NCBI RefSeq assembly: GCF_020509005.1
Contig: NC_063013.1
Span: forward strand, 62,001 to 126,000
Direction: 5' to 3'
Length of the DNA stretch: 64,000 bases
Source of the DNA: Fulvia fulva
Lineage: Eukaryota > Ascomycota > Dothideomycetes > Mycosphaerellales > Mycosphaerellaceae
Positions 44,918 to 56,457 of this stretch are shown here, piece by piece (within the stretch, counting starts at the first letter, position 1; the number at the start of each line of letters is the position of its first letter). The notes under the pieces were generated by a model, which saw only the letters and a list, made by a program, of their open reading frames with translations, ran no database searches and was not told where the DNA came from. The position numbers and the translations under genes were made by a program.

Positions 44918-45861
44918 CCTCGTGCGACTCTTTCTTCTTGACTCGCAACCTAGAAGAGGAATCCATAACGCGAATCAAGAAGACAGCCAAGGCGATGCCA
45001 AGGCAATGAAGTAACGACCCTTGCTGAATACACACATCAGAGCCAGGGACACCAGTCGTGCAGAATTCTGATTGGGTGAGCTGATGGGAAAGTATATCCC
45101 AATTATGCGGTGCCTCTATGAAGATGCCCACGGGTTACGCAGCGGCCATTTATGCGACCGTCAGGGTTGTGGGTCTGGCGGTGGAAGGAGATATATATTC
45201 CACGGTGTCCGTGGGATATTTCAGTCTCGCTTCGTTGACCTGATCTTCTCCTCCTCTACTATGCTTCCTGCATCTCCCACCATGCAGTGCCCCTTCTCGA
45301 TGCTTCTTACATCGTAAATGCGTCGACGACGATTGCTCTCCATGAGCAGCTCTTTGTTCGGCGGTAAGGCCTACTCTTCCGCCCCGTACACCACCATGAC
45401 GGCCTCAGATCAACAGTGTGAAAAGAGATCGGTGACGACAACGCCAGCAACTTGTACACGATGCTTGAAGATTGTGATGCTTCCTGATCGCGACATCTCC
45501 ATCGCATCATCAGCTGCTGCTGGTGCTTCCACAATCGAGAGGGCTTCAAGTAATCACTGCAGATTGTAAGCATATCTACCTCGACTGCAGCGCCAGATTA
45601 CGCATCATCCTCATCTCGGCGTCATATGTTACAGTCGCAGACATCCGAGGCCTCTGCATCACCTGAGAAGAGAAGAAGCAGTTTTGCCACGATAGCGAAG
45701 AGTGAGGTTCGGTTGTGCCAGTCCTTTTAACGTTCGGAAAGTTCATAACGGTCCAGTCTCTGGCACAAGTGTTGTGGGCAGGGCAAGCCCTTATCAAGGC
45801 GATGGACCCGACCAGCTGACACAAGCAGACCCCGGTCGGTCCTGGCAGTTGAGCCTGACTT
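44918..45861. other. intergenic, no supported gene
   Basis: A plus-strand 83-codon frame at 45318-45569 is Ser/Thr/Arg-rich with no domain; I cannot tell it from chance. Confidence 0.4.
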
Positions 45862-46506
45862 CTACGTCTGTCGTGTTCGGCTTCGTAGAGAAGTGTGGTC
45901 GGTACCGACAAATCGCTTGCTGACATCAACCGGGCGTGAGTGATGCCATAGATCATGCTTCCAGTATGTCCACGAGTGTCCCAGGGTCGTCACGACCATG
46001 CCAGCATCTGATACGCCGGCACCTGAGGCACGCTCGGTGATAGTCTCGACCTTGACCCTCACAGATTGAGGAATGGACCTACACCACAATCTTGGCCCAA
46101 ACATACGAGAGCTCTTCAGATCAATGTCGATGATGCCTTTGTGGTCCAGCATACCGAAGCAGTGAAGAATGGTGAACTTTCTCAGGTTAGCGCCGATGGA
46201 AAGATTCGCAGCCACAGATGCCAGCCACTTATCGGCTTCGTTCCTCGCATGACGGTAGTGTACTACAAGTATGAATTGGTTGAGATGGTAGGAGAGCGAC
46301 AAGGCCTCCGCTCGGATCTGCCGCGAGACGAAAGTTATGGCGTGTGGGGTGGTCTGCTTCGCTGCGACTGCGCCATAGATCTCGGTTGGCACACAGCTGA
46401 AGTCATGATAGTAGCCGCCAACCCCAAGTAGAGGCTCGCCAGAGAGGACATATTCCTATATGACTGTGCGCAGCTCAGCAGGCAGCTCTGGTAAGCGTGG
46501 AGAAGC
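45862..46506 (-). pseudogene. 2EXR/F-box-like protein relic
   Basis: On the minus strand the frame PRLPELPAELRTVI, then TAG at 46458-46456, then EYVLSGEPLL and on to TGA at 45862-45864 reproduces the N-terminal 2EXR pattern (LPxELRxxIxEYxL) with a stop where an aromatic residue (Tyr) is usual. After it come ITFVSRQIRAEALSLSYHLN and a helical region, as in the intact 2EXR gene at 46771-47430. Upstream of 46503 the frame is closed by TAG, and an ATG-bearing frame (46544) lies in another phase, so a frameshift is also likely. The family is expanded in plant-associated Dothideomycetes; the molecular role is unknown. Confidence 0.55.
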
Positions 46507-46770
46507 CTAGGTTGAGCTGTGCCGCGCGCGAAGACCGGAGGCATTGGTGGTTTGTGAGGCCACGCGATCGTCCTGCGGTGAGTACGGACTCACTTCGTGT
46601 ACAGATATCATCTCGACGCTGTCACAGACAGACATCATGATTTGTAGGCGAGTCCATTGATCCATCGAGGTATGCATACTTGACTTGCTCATGATGGTGG
46701 CTGGGTGGCCATAGCTCATTGACACAATTTTAGGATCTTAGATCAGCCATCTGTGCGGCCGCACACGCAC

Positions 46771-47430
46771 TCAATCAACGACACTGTACATGATCGTGAT
46801 CACCTCGAAGCGTAGCTGGAAGTCCGTATAGCCGTGCAGTCTTGTGTTGGCCATGCTTTCACGGAGGACCAAGCGGGATCGCTGTAATGGCTCAGTCATC
46901 ACTCTGACCAGTTCACGCAGGACTTCAGGAATGTACTCGTCAGTCATCGCTGCGTGTGACCTGGTAGCCGCGGTCTGCAGCGCGCTCTCGACCGCCTGCA
47001 AAGTTTTTAGCGGCCTGCCGAGCAGAGGATGGATCCAGGACTCCCTGTTGATAATGTCAAACGTCTTCAAGTCAACAAGCATAGCTGTCGACCGATGTGG
47101 CTGCTCGAAATATTGGATGGAGACGTAGCGTATATGCTTGCGAATTGCAGCATTCGTGCTAAGAGTCTTGAACCATTGTTCGACTTGTTGGCGACCTTCT
47201 TTGTATCGCAGTACTAAGATGACGGTCTTGTCTTGATAGAAGATGGGCAGGCATTCATGTCTGGTCAAGTTGCTGACTTCGGCCAGGGGCGGATGGTATC
47301 GCTGTGGCCTGCCCTCCCACGGCACGGACGATGGCAAGCCGATGGTGATGGGTCTGTCGTCGGATAGAGCATGCTCGAAGATGAGCAGTCTAAGTTCCTT
47401 TGGTAGGCTTAGCAGTGCTGATGGAGACAT
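46771..47430 (-). CDS. 2EXR / F-box-like protein
   Basis: Single exon, 219 aa, from ATG 47430. It opens with SALLSLPKELRLLIFEHALS, an F-box-like/2EXR N-terminal motif, followed by an aromatic beta region (GRPQRYHPPLAEVSNLTRHECLPIFY) that corresponds to the second conserved block of 2EXR proteins (here NLTRHECLPIFYQDKTVIL). The rest is helical. If it is a true F-box protein it would bring substrates to an SCF ubiquitin ligase through Skp1, but the F-box is weak. It is 264 bp from the 2EXR relic in the same direction, and its start is 245 bp from the RPS18 start, facing away, so the two share a promoter region. Confidence 0.65.
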   Translation of the reverse strand: MSPSALLSLPKELRLLIFEHALSDDRPITIGLPSSVPWEGRPQRYHPPLAEVSNLTRHECLPIFYQDKTVILVLRYKEGRQQVEQWFKTLSTNAAIRKHIRYVSIQYFEQPHRSTAMLVDLKTFDIINRESWIHPLLGRPLKTLQAVESALQTAATRSHAAMTDEYIPEVLRELVRVMTEPLQRSRLVLRESMANTRLHGYTDFQLRFEVITIMYSVVD

Positions 47431-47674
47431 GGCAATGTGATGAAAAGTCGAGCATATTGATGAGATGGGAGATGAGATCAGATATGTATCGATGACTTGT
47501 TGAAGTGCAGGGCAGTGAGGTAGGGGTTCGAGCCGGATGTTGCCGAAACCAAGCTAAGCCGTTCTTGCCCGCCAAGACATCTCCACCATCGCTCTTGCCT
47601 CTTCGCAAATTCGTGACATTTGGACTTCATCGGCACGCATCGCCAGGACATCAGCACCCAAGTCGACCGTCAAG

Positions 47675-48286
47675 ATGTCTCTCGTATCCGGCGAGAAGTC
47701 GAACTTCCAGTTCATCCTGCGTCTCCTCAACACCAACGTACGTACCACTCCGAACCGCATGCGACCGCGAAAACGCGACAGCGCAGCATGGGGGAGATCA
47801 AACACATACTGACATATGTCCACAGGTCGATGGCAAGCAAAAGGTCATGTACGCGCTGACCAAGATATCTGGTGTCGGTCGCCGTTACTCCAACTTGGTC
47901 TGCAAGAAGGCCGATGTCGACCTCAACAAGCGGTACATCTCACCGCACACATCCGCCAATGCGACAAGCCCACTAACATTTCTCGCAGCGCCGGCGAGCT
48001 TACCTCCGAAGAACTCGAGCGCATCGTCACCATCATCCAGAACCCAACCCAGTACAAGATCCCAACCTGGTTCCTCAACAGACAGCGCGACATCGTCACC
48101 GGCAAGGACGAGCAGGTCTTGGCCAACGGCGTCTACTCCAAGCTCCGTGACGACCTCGAGCGCCTGAAGAAGATCCGCGCTCACCGTGGTCTTCGTCACT
48201 ACTGGGGCCTTCGCGTCCGTGGTCAGCACTCCAAGACCACTGGTCGTCGTGGTAGGACCGTCGGTGTCAGCAAGAAGAAGGGTTAG
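47675..48286 (+). CDS. RPS18: 40S ribosomal protein S18 (uS13)
   Basis: Three exons (47675-47737, 47826-47932, 47989-48286) give 155 aa. Introns are 88 and 56 nt; the second has branch CACTAAC. The protein starts [20 protein letters not shown], continues [20 protein letters not shown] and ends in the basic [20 protein letters not shown], all diagnostic for S18/uS13. It sits in the head of the 40S subunit near the P-site tRNA and the contact with uL5. The leader before the ATG is pyrimidine-rich, as usual for ribosomal-protein genes. Confidence 0.96.
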
Positions 48287-49773
48287 TGGTATGCGCGAAA
48301 CTTGATGGTTGTTACGAGCGTGGGATCTTCTGGCGTATACATGGGCAGGTGGAAGACAGCATACCGCTTCGGCTGCCTTGAGCGGCTGGCTGGTCATGGG
48401 CTTGCAAAGATAGTCATACCCACAATCAACGAAAGTTGTGCATTCAAAGGATGCCATACGCTGGGCATTGCGCCTGTAAGCTTTTTCTCAATATGAGAAC
48501 GCACGAGATGCATTGCGTCTTCGTTGCCCTGGACCGCACGTCGGCCGAGTCTCTGTCAGTTTGTAGGCTCCGCCGCGACGACGTAGGCTCTGTCGTAGTC
48601 CCTATTCGTGCTCGTGAACCGGTCAATGATGTGAGTTACTCTCCGACTGCTCTGAACAAAGGACTGCGTGTTCGTCAGCGGACTGTGAAAGGTCGGGTCA
48701 CGTGATGTGCAAATTTCGACGTGACTTCCCTCTGCTCGTCAACAACAATGCATCGACGACGCTCAAGCGGGCTATCATACATCCATGTAACAGATTCCGG
48801 CGACCACGAAGCGACAATATGCCTTCATAGCTGCCGTGGTAGACGCAGTATGCGTACCGCGAGGAAGCTGTCTTTAGCACAACCCGATCCATACGAGTCT
48901 TGATCGACTTGTCGGGCTGTATCGTAGCACCCGACAGGATATGTGTGATAAGCTGAGCGTGGACGTCTTGATTTCAGTCTCGTCGAAAACACGACCCAGA
49001 CGAACAATGCATGAACTTCTGCTGAGACCTGTCAATGGTGAAGTGTTGCTTGAAACTATACCTATCAGCTCACACGAATGAGTATATCGACTTTGAACGC
49101 ACTGACAGGCTTGCAGACACCCAGAGCAGGAGGGGCGTTTTAGCTTATTCGATACATCCATCATGCTACGCCTGGTACATCATCTGGACGATGTCTCGCC
49201 GATGATCGCTGGTCCTTACGATCCATTTGCAGCTTCCAAACAGCGATGACACCGGATCAGCTGGTCGGTGTTGCATACGAAATGGACGATCTTACAAACG
49301 GAGGGGTTTCCCGTCGATATCGAGGTTAGCTTGACGGGTTAGGCGCCGTGAGGCGCTACATTGCATACGACTCTTGTCCAACTCAAGAAAGCGTGAAGAC
49401 GATGCTGGGAGGTGTACCTGCGTGAGCTGCGAAGCTACGAATCTGGAAGCAAAATAGGGCAGCTCTCGTTCTGGAGCCGTTCGAGATGGTACGAGTGGTT
49501 TTGCTACGGTACAGGAAGATGGAAATGTCCATGATGGGCGAGCGGAACTCCTGAAGCGCGCATGCATTGAGTTGACGCATCAGGCTGTGGAAGTGAACGA
49601 GCTCGAGTCCCCAAGTCCAAATGCGTGAAACGTGCGCCGCGATTCTGGCTTCAGACCACGAACTCGGTCACGCATCCTTCACTCTTCCCACACACTCAAC
49701 GTCGACAGCTGATCACCGTGACCTCAACACACGCAACTCTCGCCACTGGTCGCTACAGCCTCGACTTCCCATC
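48287..49773. other. intergenic with possible coding relics
   Basis: No intact gene. A plus-strand stretch ending TGA 49625-49627 (VQEDGNVHDGRAELLKRACI and following) has protein-like composition but a stop 150 nt earlier and no start. The last about 150 bp (AC-rich) are the leader of the F-box-like gene at 49774. Confidence 0.35.
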
Positions 49774-50568
49774 ATGGCTCGCACTCGCGCTCAGCGTAAG
49801 GTCGCAGCGAAGAAGGTGGCAGCAAAGAAGGACAGCGGTGAAGCGGCAAGACAGGTTGCCAACACCTACGAGCTGGTGGAGCAGATCATGATCCACCTGT
49901 GCGACCTCGAGCCCGTGGAAATCATCCGAATGGAAGCCGTCAGCAAGACCTTCCAGCACGTCCTACGGAGATCCAAGACGATTCCGCCGAGTCTGCAGAT
50001 TCCACGGGTGAAAGACCTCAGCCGGCGGTTCAACGTCACGACAATCTACGCAGATGGCCTGCCGCCCATCTTCCTTCATTTCGACATTACCGGGCGCCGG
50101 GTCCTTGTACCTGATAAGCCAGAGATATCGCTTCTCGCGACTATCGATCAAAACGAGCTGAGAGACGAGAAATGGCGCACGGGTGGAATGTGGAGATCGT
50201 GGCCGGTACTACAACCCAATACAACGCAAATTTCTCGGGTCAGTGTCTCAGGCCTCGGTGCATTCAGTCCTGCAGGCATGTCGACTGGTAAGTACGATGT
50301 GAGCCTCAAGCACACGTCCGAAACGGCGATTTCTCTGGGACAACTGGGCGACATGGCGTACGAGCTTCAAGATCTTAGCGGAGATTTCACTAATGTACAA
50401 TTCGACTTTGCCATCGACGAAGCAGGTGACTCGACGCCGTGGCGGAGTGATTTGAGATCGTATGACCATATTGCTAGAGGTCAGAAGGTCATCCTGCCGG
50501 AGTACGGAAAGGCAATGGCGATGGCACGTGCAATGAAGGAGCTGTGGAAGGGCAATGATGCGGCTTGA
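49774..50568 (+). CDS. F-box-like protein, ANTYELVE family member 1
   Basis: Single exon, 264 aa; ATG 49774 precedes a basic Lys/Ala-rich stretch that may be a nuclear signal (QRKVAAKKVAAKK). The first domain, VANTYELVEQIMIHL to EAVSKTFQHVLRRSK, has the helix-loop-helix spacing of an F-box (LxxIxxxL, then Val-Ser-Lys-x-Phe). A variable region follows with a conserved WRTGGMWRSWPVLQ block, a beta segment and SLGQLGDMAYELQDLSGDF, then an acidic helix. The same order is found in the genes at 50775 and 58019. Related proteins are numerous in Mycosphaerella-like fungi. If the F-box is real the protein would be an SCF adaptor; the C-terminal part is not a known substrate-binding repeat. Confidence 0.75.
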   Translation: MARTRAQRKVAAKKVAAKKDSGEAARQVANTYELVEQIMIHLCDLEPVEIIRMEAVSKTFQHVLRRSKTIPPSLQIPRVKDLSRRFNVTTIYADGLPPIFLHFDITGRRVLVPDKPEISLLATIDQNELRDEKWRTGGMWRSWPVLQPNTTQISRVSVSGLGAFSPAGMSTGKYDVSLKHTSETAISLGQLGDMAYELQDLSGDFTNVQFDFAIDEAGDSTPWRSDLRSYDHIARGQKVILPEYGKAMAMARAMKELWKGNDAA

Positions 50569-50774
50569 GTGCGAAAGAGGTCGAAAACTCACTGCGAACC
50601 ATTCACTTGACGGCTAAGCTCGGACGCTCCTTAGCGCGAAATAACACTCCCTGAACTTCTCTTCTCGATGTCAAGACCAGATCATCACACCCTCAGGTTG
50701 CAACTCCGAATCATCAACACAACACTTTGCACCAACATCAATCGACAGCATCAGCTCGTCCCAGAGTCTCGACC

Positions 50775-51671
50775 ATGGTTCCCACTCGGTCTCAGCGCAT
50801 TGCGGTAGAAGGGCAAGAGTGCGACTCGACTACTAAACCCAACTTGACAACACGAAAGGATAGTCCCGCCACCAATCATCCCAAGATGACCGTCGAACGA
50901 GATAGCGGTGCTGCTGCAAGAGAGGTTGCCAACACCTACGAGTTGGTGGAGCAAATCCTGTTAGGGCTTCGAGACTGGTCGCAGCAGTATGTCAACGAAG
51001 CCGAGATGGTCAGCAAGACATTCCAGCACGTACTCAAGAGATCTTCATCCCTGAGGACGAGGCTCGAGATTCCGAGCGAGGACGATCTGCGGACCCGAGC
51101 GACTGGAAAGGACGACTTTGGCGACAGATACATACGCAGACGGTTTGCGCCATTGCCAGAAATCTTCACGGAGCTCGAGATCACTCGAAGCGACCCATCT
51201 TCTCACTTTCCCGAGCTGGCCATATTCGCCTCTGTACCGCATTTCCGCATGACAGACAACAAGTGGCGTCGCCCTGGCAGTTGGAGATCCTGGCTCTTCC
51301 TGAGAGGCTCGACGAAGTACATTCAGAGCGTCCACGCATCCGGCAATGGCAGATGGAAGCCACATGGCGAGAGTAAGGGAGGTTGGTGGGACATGGACTT
51401 CTCGTATCGCTCGGCGACGGGGATCACACTCGGCGATCTCGTGGACATCGCGTACGAGCTGAAGGACTTTAGCGAGGGCCTCGTCACGGTCGACTTCGAT
51501 GTTGCTGTCGACGAGCAAGGGGTGGGGAAGCGTCATGCGACGTTTGCGGATGACTTCGTGGACTCGGATGAGGAGGATGCTGTGGATGGTCAGGTTCCGG
51601 TCGAGTTTCCTGACTACCACGAGGTTATGCAGGCAGCACACATGCTGAAGGCATCGGCGGGGCCGCGATGA
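50775..51671 (+). CDS. F-box-like protein, ANTYELVE family member 2
   Basis: Single exon, 298 aa, 206 bp after member 1 and in the same direction: a tandem pair. ATG 50775 gives MVPTRSQRIAVEG, and a longer charged N-terminus precedes VANTYELVEQILLGL and EMVSKTFQHVLKRSS. Later blocks match member 1: WRRPGSWRSWLFLRG, TGITLGDLVDIAYELKDFSE, VTVDFDVAVDEQG. The C-terminus is acidic (DSDEEDAVDGQV). Conservation of blocks with divergence elsewhere indicates an old duplication. The role is as for member 1: F-box-like, probable adaptor, unproven. Confidence 0.75.
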   Translation: MVPTRSQRIAVEGQECDSTTKPNLTTRKDSPATNHPKMTVERDSGAAAREVANTYELVEQILLGLRDWSQQYVNEAEMVSKTFQHVLKRSSSLRTRLEIPSEDDLRTRATGKDDFGDRYIRRRFAPLPEIFTELEITRSDPSSHFPELAIFASVPHFRMTDNKWRRPGSWRSWLFLRGSTKYIQSVHASGNGRWKPHGESKGGWWDMDFSYRSATGITLGDLVDIAYELKDFSEGLVTVDFDVAVDEQGVGKRHATFADDFVDSDEEDAVDGQVPVEFPDYHEVMQAAHMLKASAGPR

Positions 51672-51915
51672 AGCAGGAACAGCAACCCAACGGATGATAT
51701 GGCAGCGTGGGAGGGATTTGTTGCGCTGCAAATTTTGGCAGCATTACTCGAGACGAACCCGGATCTCGGACAGGGCGTGTCGGCATGGTGGATGGCTTTG
51801 GCTGTGCGAGCGGTGGCAACCATATTCATTGGGCCCTTCTATTACCGTGCTGATCGGCACTAGTCTATGCTATGATGCTATGTATACCGGCTCCGTTGTG
51901 TGTCAGACCTTGCCA

Positions 51916-54581
51916 TCAAATCCTCCCACTCCACAGCAAGAACCGATGTGCCAAGAACAAGTTGAAAGCATCCAGAATGATCAACGGCAGACAATCATAC
52001 CAAGGCAACCCCCTCAAGACCTGATACGTCGTCCCAGCAATCACCGCTCCCATCACACTCATCATCCAACACCACGCCAAAATCCTCATGTTCCTATACT
52101 TATTGTTCTTATGCGCCTTCGTATCGCCAGACGGGACCCACGCCAAAGCTCTCCCGAAAAGTCGATCTTTGATGGCAGTCAGATATGCGTAGGACTGGAT
52201 GACCATGACGAACTGGACGGCAAAGCCATAGCGTGCTTTGCTCCAGCACCGGATGGCGATGATTGAGTAGACGATTGACGGGACTGCGAAGGCGAGGTTG
52301 TAGTAGCGCACGTATTGGGGTCGACACCAGAGCATTAGAATTCCTGGTAGGGGATTCATGAAGATGCTGAGTGAAATGGCGGAGTAGTACATCATGCCTG
52401 AGAGGTAGCAGATTTTCTGGATGGGGTTGAGTTTGCTTCGCCAGAAGTCCATGTTGGTGAGGAGAGTTGTTGAGCCCTGCTCGATGTCAGTGTCTCTCGT
52501 GACGATCTTGTCGCATAGTTTTGTATCACTCACCATACACCACCTCATCTGCTGACTGAAGAACGCCCTCGGCGTGTCCGGACAAATCCCACATGCCAAA
52601 CACAATGGCAGATACCTGACCTTCCACCCTCGGTTCACAGCATAGAAGCCAGTGTGAACATCTTCGGAGAACCCTATCTCGGCTGTCCCGCCTACTTCCT
52701 CTAGAGCCGAGCGACGGTAGACGGCATTACTGCCAACACAGATGGAAGCACCGAAGCGGTTACGATTGATCTGCACGACACGATAGAAGAGTTCCTGGAC
52801 TGCGCCAGCGCCTTGCTCTACCCAGGACTGATCGGTGGAGGTGCGGAAGAATTGCGGTGTCTGGACAATGGCGGTGTCGGGCTTGGCGAGGTGGATGGGG
52901 ATGATCTCGGAGAGGAAGTCGGGGCGGGGGCAGAAGTCCTGGGGTGATGGTTAGTATCTGGCTTGTCTACTGGAGAGGAAAGACTGACGGCATCAAAGAT
53001 CGCAAAGAAATCACCCTCAGTCCTGGCGAACGCCCAGCGCAGATTCCCAGCTTTTTTCAACCGTGGTCGATCTTCTCGACAGATGTAGTTGTAGCCGTAA
53101 GTCTGTGCCATGGTTTTGACGGCATCGCTTGCTCCGTCATCCAGGACGTAGACTTTCAGCTTGGTGGTGGGGTACTGTAGTTGCTGAACGTACTTGTACG
53201 TATTCTCCAGGACCTCGATGGGCTCTTTGCAGCAGGGCAGGTAGATGTCCACCGTTGAGCAGGTGAGTGGGTCGATCAGGTTCTCCTCGAGAATCTTATG
53301 GTGCTTCTTGATGTCATAGTCTTTGCCACAGATCGAGACGGTGTAAGAAATAAGGAGGTAGATCTGGAGGAGAAAGACGACGGCGCCGAACCTGGGCGAA
53401 GTATGTCAGTATGAAGCTGTGAATACTGAGGACTTGACTCACCAGTAGAAAGCATTGAACGATATGACGAAGAGCCACATGCCAACACTCAGGGACAGAA
53501 ATGAGAAGACACCGAAAGTGTACAGTCCCAGCCTGTTCGTCTTCAAGTACAACGTCTTCTCGAGGTCTGTCGGACCAGATGGCAAGATCAATGGCGGTGC
53601 TTCCGATGGACAGTAAGTTGCAACAAAAGACTCCTTGGCCTGTGACCATAGACTGCCTCGTGATTCTTGGCTGCTTGAGCTCAAGCCATCGGATCCATGG
53701 GCTGGAGGACCACCTTTCTTCTGGAGCTTCTTCCGCTTTGCTTTGGTCTCGGTGCTTACAGGAAGACCGTCGGCGCCGATCACCTCAATTTCATCTTTGG
53801 GTAGGTCGCGTTGGTTCTGACCAGGTCGAACAAGCGCAGGACGACCTGGTAGCTCAAGTCGTCGCTCTGGAGTTCTGGCATTGAACCAGTCGACCAATGC
53901 ATTGCTTCTGGGTAGATCGCCAAAGGACGAACGTCTGACCACTCGCCGGTTGGAAGTGCTTGCTTTCTGTATTACTGACAGGCTTGCTGAACGTGGTCGG
54001 TGCTTTCGCTCTACGGAGTTGGGTCCTTGCTCTTGGAAGTCTGGCTGGTGAACCTCAGGCTGACGGTGTTCGGAATACACGGATGAAGCTGATGTTGCCT
54101 GGGCGTTGCCGTGTGGCGAGATCGATCTGGGCTCTTCTTCTGCGATGGCAGCTGGAACTTGCAAGTCTGAAGTCTTCACTTCACCAGCAGCTAATGGACT
54201 CGGAGATCTCAGTCGGCCTGAACCAGAAAGTGGTTTGCCTGTCGGCGAGGTCGGAAAGTATGTTGTCAAAGTCGACAGGTTGGACGGTGTACGTGGTACG
54301 ACATCGCCTGCAGGTGTCGACACTCCGGAACTGGCCAATGCTGGGGTACCAACAACATCGCTCTCTTCGTCGCTACCTGTACTGCTGCTGCTGGCATAGC
54401 TATCATGGAGACGATGCTTAGCGAGAAAGCGCTCTGACTGTCTTTGCAGATCTCGCAGTTGAGCTGCCAAAAGATCAGGGTCGACTTCAGGCTTTGGTTG
54501 CTTGTGCGTCTCTGTCAATGTGTCGTAGTCGGTAACACTGACCTGCAGGTCGGCGGCGGTATGAGCTGCTGTGGATGGCAT
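51916..54581 (-). CDS. GT2 cellulose-synthase-like glycosyltransferase
   Basis: Four exons on the minus strand (54581-53443, 53391-52989, 52938-52534, 52476-51916; introns 51, 50 and 57 nt) give 835 aa. ATG 54581 is used because the frame upstream has only a TTG. Residues 1-345 are disordered and Ser/Pro-rich, followed by two membrane helices (about 355-400). The catalytic domain has the processive GT2 set: DDGASD (about 464-469), FDADFCPRP with DxD (about 513-515), GFSEDVHTG (TED-type, about 605-607) and QQMRW (643-647). Four or more C-terminal helices form the translocation channel. It probably polymerises a UDP-sugar into a beta-glucan and extrudes it; fungal relatives include the mixed-linkage glucan synthase Tft1 (CelA). 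The exact polymer is unknown. Confidence 0.88.
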
Positions 54582-54603
54582 CTTGTCGAGCAAGACGGTT
54601 GCG

Positions 54604-55064
54604 TCAACAGATGAAGTTCTTGTCGACTGTACTTAAGCAGTCGTAGATGGGAACTTCAGCTCTAGTCAAGGACTCGTTCAAAACAGGCACCTGCTGCAAC
54701 ATGGACCGCCACATCGATCCCGTGGTTATCGCATAGTGGTCTGGATGTCGATCGCATGTTCCAATATCCGCCAAATCCATGCCGAAGCGAAGATACCCAC
54801 TACCAGGCCACCAGCCATCGCCGGAGGCCATATTTGTACATATCGGCCAGTCATCTTTGTTTGAGAGTGATGCCTCATCAGGTCTATCTGCAAGAGCGAG
54901 GAGATCCGTCGGTAGTGTGACGCTCAACACGGAGGAGTCTGGTCATTGGAACATCCGATGCAAGAGTTCTAGCACAGCGTACACCATTTCAGGAACAACG
55001 ATGAACTCAGTGCTGTGTTCGCGCGCGAAGATGCAGATAAGATGCAGCACGAACATAGTCCCTG
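54604..55064 (-). pseudogene. possible minus-strand gene relic
   Basis: On the minus strand the frame MFVLHLICIFAREHSTEF (from about 55053) continues through EMVYAVLELLHRMFQ to one TGA near 54942, then stays open in the same frame (VLSVTLPTDLLALADRP and onward) to TGA at 54604-54606. Composition is protein-like on both sides of the stop. No domain recognised, no clear start or intron. It may be a decayed gene. Confidence 0.25.
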
Positions 55065-56457
55065 CTGCACGTGTTCAGTGGCTGGATCTGTGGAACGCGG
55101 ATCTGTTGTGTGACCATGACTACACCGTACCACTGCGTTTCATCACTATCAACCCTGGTCAGTCATGCAGTGGCGCTTTAGAGAGCGAACCATAACTCGC
55201 CGACATACGATGCGCCCGGCTGTGGGCATGAACGACAGGCGACAAATGAATCTGTCAAGCCACACTTTGTCTGGGTCCGCAGGCGACGATACGGCGCATG
55301 TGTCCGTCGGTAAGAACCGAGTACTGAGTTGGATGAGCTATGTGTCCACGATCGATGCTGACAATCATTGCTGGTAGCTCAATATCTGAGCTCGTATATT
55401 GCGAGGTCAGTAAAACCAGCAAAGCCCAGGGCAGCCACTGCGGGAAGAAGCCTGTGCCTAGCCGCATCGCAGAGATGTTTCGAGAGGCTTTCGATTCCCT
55501 CAAGGTTCTGGCGCCTCTCGAGAACCTTTCAAATCTCGGGCTGAAGCAACAGAACTCGAAGATCTTCTTGGCTGTTGGCAAGTGCTGGAACAGACGTCGA
55601 GCGCTCATTGTCGATATATACTAAATCGATGTTGTGGCCGTACATTCATGTGAGCTGGCGAAGGGTGCAGCGACTGCCATACCTGCCGACAGGACTGCAG
55701 CATCGATAGCACACACTATTGAGAAGCCGCTAGACCGCCGACGGAGTATGTCGCTTCGCGACAGTCCGTGATGCGGGCCTGAGTGCTACAGGAGAGCTTG
55801 TCTCGACGGGGTCGGATCCGTCCAGACACCCAGCAATTGCTTCAAATGCAGCTCGCAAGGCCGAGGGTCCACGACATGCCTAGCCGAACAGGTTTTCAAT
55901 ATCTATCGAACCCCATGAGCCACGTCATATCAAGATTGCAACGTTCTCAAGTGGAAGACAAGCATGGCATGCTGTGCGTGCCAAAGCTCGCTTTGTGCCG
56001 GGACCTGGACAGCAGAGTCAAAGCCTGTATCGTTGAAGGCATCAGCACTCCTCATGCAGATGAGCTCATCGACTGGTCGAGCATAGCTCAACTCATGCTT
56101 CGATGTGAGTACATTCTCGGCACACGTGGCGTTGTCGATCAGGAGAATATGCAGCAGAAGCTCGTGTCCAGGGTCGAGAGTGTCGGTAAAGCGAGCTCTT
56201 ATACACCCTTGTGGTAGTTGCAGTCCAGAAAGTCTGCTGTTGAGGGACGTGACTGAGGGTCCGAGATATGCTGTGTAACCTGTACCTGCACTAATCGGTC
56301 ACCGTACCACAGGACCATGGTTCGGCCCATGCGAGATATGCTTTGAATAGATTGGGTTTCCGTGCCCTTCGTTATCAAAGCCGCTTCATTTCTTTGTCTT
56401 CGTGTTGACAGCAATGAAAGTTGATGCACTGTCTCCCGATCCTTGATATGCACTGCG
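55065..56457. other. intergenic, weak ORFs only
   Basis: A plus frame at 55390-55624 and the 144-codon frame at 55783-56217 are the only candidates; see the separate low-confidence entry for the latter. The stretch 56220-56457 is the presumed promoter of the GH12 gene. Confidence 0.35.
55783..56217 (+). CDS. hypothetical ORF, 144 codons, doubtful
   Basis: The frame is uninterrupted from 55783 to TAG 56215-56217 and its second half (CVPKLALCRDLDSRV, WSSIAQLMLRCEYILG) looks helical and protein-like. No start context, homology signature or intron supports it. It could be a fragment. Confidence 0.2.
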   Translation: MLQESLSRRGRIRPDTQQLLQMQLARPRVHDMPSRTGFQYLSNPMSHVISRLQRSQVEDKHGMLCVPKLALCRDLDSRVKACIVEGISTPHADELIDWSSIAQLMLRCEYILGTRGVVDQENMQQKLVSRVESVGKASSYTPLW

